Shown here: one piece after another, positions 54,658-58,873 of the stretch
Layout of the letters: the number at the start of each line of letters is the position of its first letter
How positions within the stretch are numbered: the first letter of the stretch is position 1
Assembly (NCBI GenBank): GCA_016191245.1
Contig: JACPOY010000004.1
Coordinates: forward strand, 67,159-126,031
Direction: 5' to 3'
Length of the DNA stretch: 58,873 nt
Origin: Gammaproteobacteria bacterium
GTDB lineage: Bacteria; Pseudomonadota; Gammaproteobacteria; Berkiellales; Berkiellaceae
The notes under the pieces: model-generated
Databases searched by the model: none
What the model was told of the DNA's origin: nothing
The model's input: the letters and a program-made list of their open reading frames with translations, nothing else
Translations under genes and position numbers: made by a program

Positions 54658-55494
54658 ATGCGCAGGGTGATTTTTAACCAAAAAGGTGGGGTGGGGAAGT
54701 CGACCATCACCTGTAATTTAGCTGCCATCAGCGCAGACAAAGGGTTACGTACGCTTGTTGTTGATCTTGATCCCCAATCCAATTCTACTCAATACCTTTT
54801 AGGTCGAAATGCCTCTAATTTTTTACCAACCATAGCTGACTATTTTAGTGATGTACTTAATTTCAAATTTAGTGCAAGCAATGCAAATCAATATATTCAT
54901 GCAACTTCTTTTAAAAATTTGCACATATTGCCCGCATCCCCCAATTTAGAATTTTTACTCAATAGGTTAGAAAATCGGCAAAAAATTTATAAATTAAGAA
55001 GCCTACTCGATAAACTTGAACACTTTGACAATGTATTTATCGATACACCTCCTGCAATGAACTATTTCACCCAATCAGCACTCATCGCAACAGATACATG
55101 CCTTATTCCCTTTGATTGCGATTTGTTTTCAAGAAATGCTATTTATCATCTTTTTCGTGGCGTAACAGACATTCGTGAAAAATACAATGCACGCCTAAGA
55201 GTGGAAGGTGTTATCGTAAATCAATTTCAACCAAGTGCTGCTCTACCTAAAAGACTAGTAGAAGAACTGTCTAATGAAGGCTTGCCTATTATTTCAACCT
55301 TTTTAACTTCGTCAATCAAGATTAAAGAATCACATGATGCCACTCTACCGATGATACACTTTGCAAGAAATCATAAAGTCACCCAGGAATTCTTACGAAT
55401 TTTCCAAGCATTGCAAACAAATGAAATTACACAGCCTGATGCTTTTAGAACTGTTGATTTTACCGAAAAAGTAATTGAAGAAATTGAAGTTTAA
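54658..55494 (+). CDS. ParA/MinD-superfamily ATPase without ParB
   Basis: 278 residues. The deviant Walker A NQKGGVGKST is at 7-16, VVDLDPQSNST at about 39-49 (ParA signature), and the Walker B-like VFIDTPPAMN near 130. A GGGAGG site precedes the ATG by five bases. The chromosomal parAB pair is normally near the origin with gidAB; here there is no parB, and a LuxR-type gene follows after five bases. Orphan ParA proteins often position other cargo such as pili, chemosensory arrays or carboxysomes. The nearby pilin operon makes a polar-pilus link possible, but that is speculation. Confidence 0.88.
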   Translation: MRRVIFNQKGGVGKSTITCNLAAISADKGLRTLVVDLDPQSNSTQYLLGRNASNFLPTIADYFSDVLNFKFSASNANQYIHATSFKNLHILPASPNLEFLLNRLENRQKIYKLRSLLDKLEHFDNVFIDTPPAMNYFTQSALIATDTCLIPFDCDLFSRNAIYHLFRGVTDIREKYNARLRVEGVIVNQFQPSAALPKRLVEELSNEGLPIISTFLTSSIKIKESHDATLPMIHFARNHKVTQEFLRIFQALQTNEITQPDAFRTVDFTEKVIEEIEV

Positions 55495-55499
55495 CTGCT

Positions 55500-56309
55500 A
55501 TGCAAGTTTATCCAATAAATCATATATGCAATACTGCGGTTAAAGATATCATTGATATTCAAAAACCTTTAGAAAAAATTAATGGTTTACATCTACTTTA
55601 TTATGGAAAATATTATTCTGATAATACCGGTTTTTTGTTCTATACCAATAAACCATATTGGATTATCAGAACTTCTTTGAATACCCCATTTCAAGGCACT
55701 TACAAGAAAAGTGGAATGTACCCTTGGAGTGATTTTCATTCGAAGAGTTTTATTAAAATTGCCGAAGACTTTAAAATTTACAATCCAGTTAATGTAATAA
55801 ACCCATTAAGTGCAGGTAATGGTCAAGAAATTTTTACTTTTGCCTTTAGTGATCTAAATAATCCAGGGGTGACGTTTTATCTTAACAATATTGAGCTGCT
55901 CAATAAGTTTATGGCTTATTTCGTGAAAGAAGCAGCCTCATTAATTGAAAAAGCAGAAAAAACTAAAATTTCTGTTCCTGCACACTTTGTAGGCACAGAT
56001 AATGAGGATCCTTCATACAAAGAACTCATTGGTTTTCTGACGAAAAATTTTGAAGTTCCTATTGAATATAAACAAGAAGCAAGCATATTACATAATCTGA
56101 CTAAAAGAGAAATTATGTGCTTATGCTATTACTTAATGGGGAAAACTGCTGCTGAAATTGCTAATATCTTAGGCATGTCCCCCAAAACAGCCTCTGCCCA
56201 TCTTTATAATGCTCGCATCAAACTTAAATGCAAAAATAGAAGTGAATTGTTTCAAAAGGCAATAGAAACAGGACTCATACATACTCACCACATCAAAATA
56301 GTGGATTAA
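55500..56309 (+). CDS. LuxR-family transcriptional regulator (orphan)
   Basis: 269 residues. The C-terminal helix-turn-helix is clear: LTKREIMCLCYYLMGKTAAE followed by IANILGMSPKTASAHLYNARI and KLKCKNRSELFQKAI (about 200-258). The N-terminal 190 residues are rich in Tyr, Phe and Asn and look like a PAS/GAF-type or autoinducer-like sensor fold, but I do not recognise the ligand class. No luxI or phospho-acceptor domain is visible. It follows the parA-like gene by five bases, so they form one operon. Its stop overlaps the stop of the pilX-like gene by four bases. Confidence 0.85.
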   Translation: MQVYPINHICNTAVKDIIDIQKPLEKINGLHLLYYGKYYSDNTGFLFYTNKPYWIIRTSLNTPFQGTYKKSGMYPWSDFHSKSFIKIAEDFKIYNPVNVINPLSAGNGQEIFTFAFSDLNNPGVTFYLNNIELLNKFMAYFVKEAASLIEKAEKTKISVPAHFVGTDNEDPSYKELIGFLTKNFEVPIEYKQEASILHNLTKREIMCLCYYLMGKTAAEIANILGMSPKTASAHLYNARIKLKCKNRSELFQKAIETGLIHTHHIKIVD

Positions 56310-57493
56310 CTCATGATCTGCCAAGTATGACGGCCTAATCGGTTATTTTTAATACTAAATTGGCCAGAAAGTAAACCGTACTTTGTATTGATAATAAAAA
56401 CCGGAACATCATCAATTGGTTTACGTATGAAGATCATTGGTAGTTGATTCTCAATGACTTGATAATTTTCTAATTCTTTGATCTCAGATAATGCTCCTTC
56501 AAATTGATGCTCCCCAGTGAAAGCATCATATAGATTGATTTTATTATTTGCATCTGATGCAATTAGATACCCTTGCCATAATACAAACTTTTCTATAGAA
56601 ACTGGATTTTTACAAATAAATAAAGGCTTAATGGTATTATTAACATCCGCGAGCGCATGTAATTCTTGATGTTTATCGAATGGATTGTCATTGACTACAT
56701 AAAGAACCACCCCATTTCCTTGAGGGTGTTTACCTACTATTAGGCTGTGTATTTTACCTACCCCTAAAACACGCTGACAAGTTAAATGCCAGTTATCATG
56801 AAAATGCAACTTCCAAATATATCCATTAGCATCCCCCATATATGCCACATCGGAAAAATTCTGCTGCATGCTGTCAACGGCTATTACATTGGAAGAAATT
56901 GTAGACTTAATTGTTGTTTGAAAAAGTTGATTACCATGATGAAGATCCAAAATCTCAATTTGAGTTTGCTTTAGCTCTTCATTAACACAAATAATGATCC
57001 CAATCCATCTTCCAGAAGAAAGTCGCGCTATTATTGGATTTTGAGTTTTTATATTTTCTAGAACATGATGATTAATTTCATCGAAAAATTCTTGACTTGG
57101 CTTAGCTCTTACACTAAAAGTAGTCACTATATGATATGATGATCCATCTTCATTATTTCTCATCGCTTCAATTTGATAAAAATTCGCCCCCTTTCTTTCT
57201 CCAAAGCTTAGTGTATCTGGAACAAACTGCAAAAAGCTGACTTCTTTAGGTAAAGTTGAAATCCATTCACTTGATAATTTTTTCTCAATTAATCTTATAT
57301 CCTCTTCAACCTGTTTTCTTACCTGCAAAGCTAGTCTAAAATTGTTCGCCATTTTAATTTGCAGTATCCCAGTCTCCATCGCTACATTTGCTAACATAGC
57401 TATTAAGGTGCTCAACACTAAAATAATAATGAGGATGGCGCCTTTAGAACGAACAAAGCCATTATTTAAGCTGCAAGCCCTTTGATTGGCCAC
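56306..57493 (-). CDS. PilX-like minor pilin fused to PilY1-type beta-propeller
   Basis: About 395 residues from GTG 57493, which has GGAG six bases upstream; GTG 57508 is the longer option. The first 150 residues are PilX-like. A basic leader with Gly-Ala cleavage site (RSKG/AILIIILVLSTLIAML) is followed by MANNFRLALQVRKQVEE. From about 155 the sequence matches the PilY1/PilC propeller: IIARLSSGRWIGIIICVNEE, ILDLHHGNQLFQ, AVDSMQQNFSDVAYMGDANG, YIWKLHF, and GNGVVLYVVNDNP. PilY1 is normally a separate protein of about 1000 residues. No separate pilY1 is downstream, since the next gene is convergent luxR. It probably primes type IV pilus assembly or adhesion. Confidence 0.8.
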   Translation of the reverse strand: MANQRACSLNNGFVRSKGAILIIILVLSTLIAMLANVAMETGILQIKMANNFRLALQVRKQVEEDIRLIEKKLSSEWISTLPKEVSFLQFVPDTLSFGERKGANFYQIEAMRNNEDGSSYHIVTTFSVRAKPSQEFFDEINHHVLENIKTQNPIIARLSSGRWIGIIICVNEELKQTQIEILDLHHGNQLFQTTIKSTISSNVIAVDSMQQNFSDVAYMGDANGYIWKLHFHDNWHLTCQRVLGVGKIHSLIVGKHPQGNGVVLYVVNDNPFDKHQELHALADVNNTIKPLFICKNPVSIEKFVLWQGYLIASDANNKINLYDAFTGEHQFEGALSEIKELENYQVIENQLPMIFIRKPIDDVPVFIINTKYGLLSGQFSIKNNRLGRHTWQIMS

Positions 57494-58446
57494 TCGTAAC
57501 TCCACCACATTCTCATCAACCTATCTCTTGGCATTACTTGAACCTGATTTATCTCATATTTTTTTGGTTCGATTAATCCATCCTCAATAGAGTTAAGTAA
57601 TATTTTTACTTTTATTTTTACTACATTTTTCCAATCTTTAATATCTGATTGCTTGAGATAAGAGATTTCTCGATTATTATCAATTCCATATAAAACATCT
57701 AAAAATTCAGCACCTTCAATTAACTCTAAGGTTCTGCCATTTAAATCTGTACTGTACAATGCCATGATCGAATTACCGTTTGAATTTATCCTTCCCGTAT
57801 CGCCAATATAAAATAATTTCGAACCTACGATCCCAACTTGAGCCCCGTCTTGAAAATATTTGCTAAAATGAAATCCATTGGTGAAAATTATTTTGCTTAT
57901 GATGTGATTTGCTTCTTCAGATTTCTTTTTTACTTTAAAAAAATCAACATGGCTACAATCTGAAATAGCCATAACTTCTCCACCTTTCAATCTTGGACTA
58001 CCATGCAAAAGAACATACCCATCGTCACCATTGGTGGCTTTTCTTAAAGGATAATTTTTTCTCACCGATTTTATCCAAATGATATCTGACTCAGGGGAAA
58101 CACGCTGTAATATTTTCTTATCTAATTCTTTTTTTACTCCTATTATTCGTTGGTAAGGAAGTAACCCAAAATAATGTGAATCAATATCAGGTGAGATATG
58201 AAATGATATATCTTCTCTAAACGAAGAGCATCCAATATTACCACTTGTCTTGACAGCATTACCTAAGATATCACTTACCATTCGAGCATTTTCTTGAATA
58301 CGAGCAAGCGCTTGTTGTGTCAAAAAAATTTGTTTAATAGTAAGAAAAACCTGCAAACTGGATGCCGTGATGATAATCCCTAATCCAATACTAATAATTA
58401 ACTCTATTAAAGTTACCCCTTTCTGATTATTTAAAAATGTTATCAT
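57466..58446 (-). CDS. pilW: PilW-like type IV pilus minor pilin
   Basis: 326 residues. The prepilin leader is short: MITFLNNQKG/VTLIELIISIGLG, with the conserved Glu at mature position 5. The following hydrophobic helix and IQENARMVSDILGNAV segment, and the GNIGC near residue 70, match PilW. It is slightly overlapping with pilV at its start (20 bases) and with the PilX-like gene at its end. Minor pilins PilV/W/X prime pilus assembly and may assist DNA uptake with ComEC. Confidence 0.88.
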   Translation of the reverse strand: MITFLNNQKGVTLIELIISIGLGIIITASSLQVFLTIKQIFLTQQALARIQENARMVSDILGNAVKTSGNIGCSSFREDISFHISPDIDSHYFGLLPYQRIIGVKKELDKKILQRVSPESDIIWIKSVRKNYPLRKATNGDDGYVLLHGSPRLKGGEVMAISDCSHVDFFKVKKKSEEANHIISKIIFTNGFHFSKYFQDGAQVGIVGSKLFYIGDTGRINSNGNSIMALYSTDLNGRTLELIEGAEFLDVLYGIDNNREISYLKQSDIKDWKNVVKIKVKILLNSIEDGLIEPKKYEINQVQVMPRDRLMRMWWSYEWPIKGLAA

Positions 58447-58597
58447 GAATGGCTTCTTCCTGAATTGAATTCTTTGTTTGACTTAAGCCTTCTCTAGTAA
58501 ATTTAAGACTCTGAATAATAGAAAAACCTGCTCCCAACATTGCAGTTGAAAATATTAATAATGCTACTAGAACTTCAATCAAGCTTGATCCTTTCAT
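58427..58597 (-). CDS. pilV: PilV-like minor pilin, unusually short (truncated)
   Basis: 56 residues from ATG 58597. The leader is minimal: MKG/SSLIEVLVALLIFSTAMLG, the classic PilV signature with Glu at mature position 5. Only about 30 residues follow the hydrophobic helix before the stop. PilV usually exceeds 140 residues, so the globular head is missing. The stop falls inside the pilW start region, so a deletion joining pilV to pilW is likely. It may be non-functional or act as a short assembly factor. Confidence 0.72.
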   Translation of the reverse strand: MKGSSLIEVLVALLIFSTAMLGAGFSIIQSLKFTREGLSQTKNSIQEEAIHDNIFK

Positions 58598-58852
58598 GAC
58601 AATCAATGGGATCAGATTTAAATTGGCGCTATTATGGAGAATAAAAACAGGAAAGATCAAGGAAAAGCTTATGCATTTACGCATAATTTTCGTTTAGGAT
58701 TCTGAGTGGTGATTTAATTTAGATAAAATCTACCATCTGTTTGCTTTGCAACTCTTCCCTTTACAAGCTGAGGAATCGACACATAATTTGAAGAAAATTT
58801 CTTAAAAATTATAATGTTAGCTTGAACTAGATTTAGCTTGCGAAGCTCTTAC

Positions 58853-58873
58853 CCCTTCTCCCCTTGCGGGAGA
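58853..58873. repeat. Dispersed palindromic repeat, cut by window edge
   Basis: The first 21 bases of a unit with the stem CCTTCTCCCC-TTG-CGGGAGA, same variant as unit C. It lies upstream of pilV. The rest is outside the window. Confidence 0.8.

Overview
The window reads as chromosome of an AT-rich gammaproteobacterium. Most genes are conserved housekeeping families. Gene order resembles the backbone I know from Pseudomonas-type genomes: exbD-exbB-comEC-DUF2062-lolD-lolC, then mfd-csiV, then mtiP-nagZ-TetR-lexA. Long LuxR-type orphan regulators, a single LolC/E permease and a cytosolic YkuD protein would suit a Legionellales-like, possibly host-associated lineage; that placement is inference. 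I saw no tRNA, rRNA, CRISPR array, transposase or phage gene.

Layout. 1-7 kb: ExbB/ExbD, the DNA-uptake channel ComEC, three tandem DUF2062 membrane proteins, and the lipoprotein-release ABC transporter (LolD plus one permease). 7.3-12.5 kb: a divergent type I-beta DAHP synthase, Mfd and CsiV. 12.6-25.8 kb: three tandem paralogous giant surface or secreted proteins on the minus strand. They share an N-terminal domain I do not recognise, cadherin/VCBS-type repeats and a C-terminal calcium-loop module. 25.9-29.4 kb: an operon of a di-heme peroxidase, a hybrid-free sensor histidine kinase and a YfiR-like periplasmic protein. This 17-kb block separates csiV from mtiP, which are neighbours in Pseudomonas, so it looks like an accessory insertion.

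29.4-32.5 kb: a salvage and recycling group (methylthioinosine phosphorylase, hypoxanthine phosphoribosyltransferase, NagZ, and a YkuD protein without signal peptide). 33-45.4 kb: a complete fatty-acid degradation regulon (TetR regulator, FadL, chalcone-isomerase-fold protein, two thiolases, two multifunctional hydratase/dehydrogenases and FadE). 45.6-48.7 kb: a DUF6763 protein, LexA with a perfect SOS box, two unknown proteins, and PabA/TrpG. 49-54.5 kb: Slt, an RsbW-like ATPase, and 2-oxoacid:ferredoxin oxidoreductase KorAB. 54.6-58.6 kb: a ParA-LuxR pair and a reduced type IV pilus minor-pilin operon.

The most striking observations are these. (i) LexA has natural equivalents of the E. coli G85D (lexA3, non-cleavable) and K156R changes, while its serine, its DNA-binding domain and an SOS box at its own promoter remain. 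(ii) A PilX-like pilin is fused directly to a PilY1-type beta-propeller, next to a PilV of only 56 residues. (iii) The three giant proteins share a new-looking N-terminal domain, and one of them takes its C-terminus and stop codon from a dispersed palindromic repeat. (iv) A peroxidase/histidine kinase/YfiR operon lies divergent to the giant genes.
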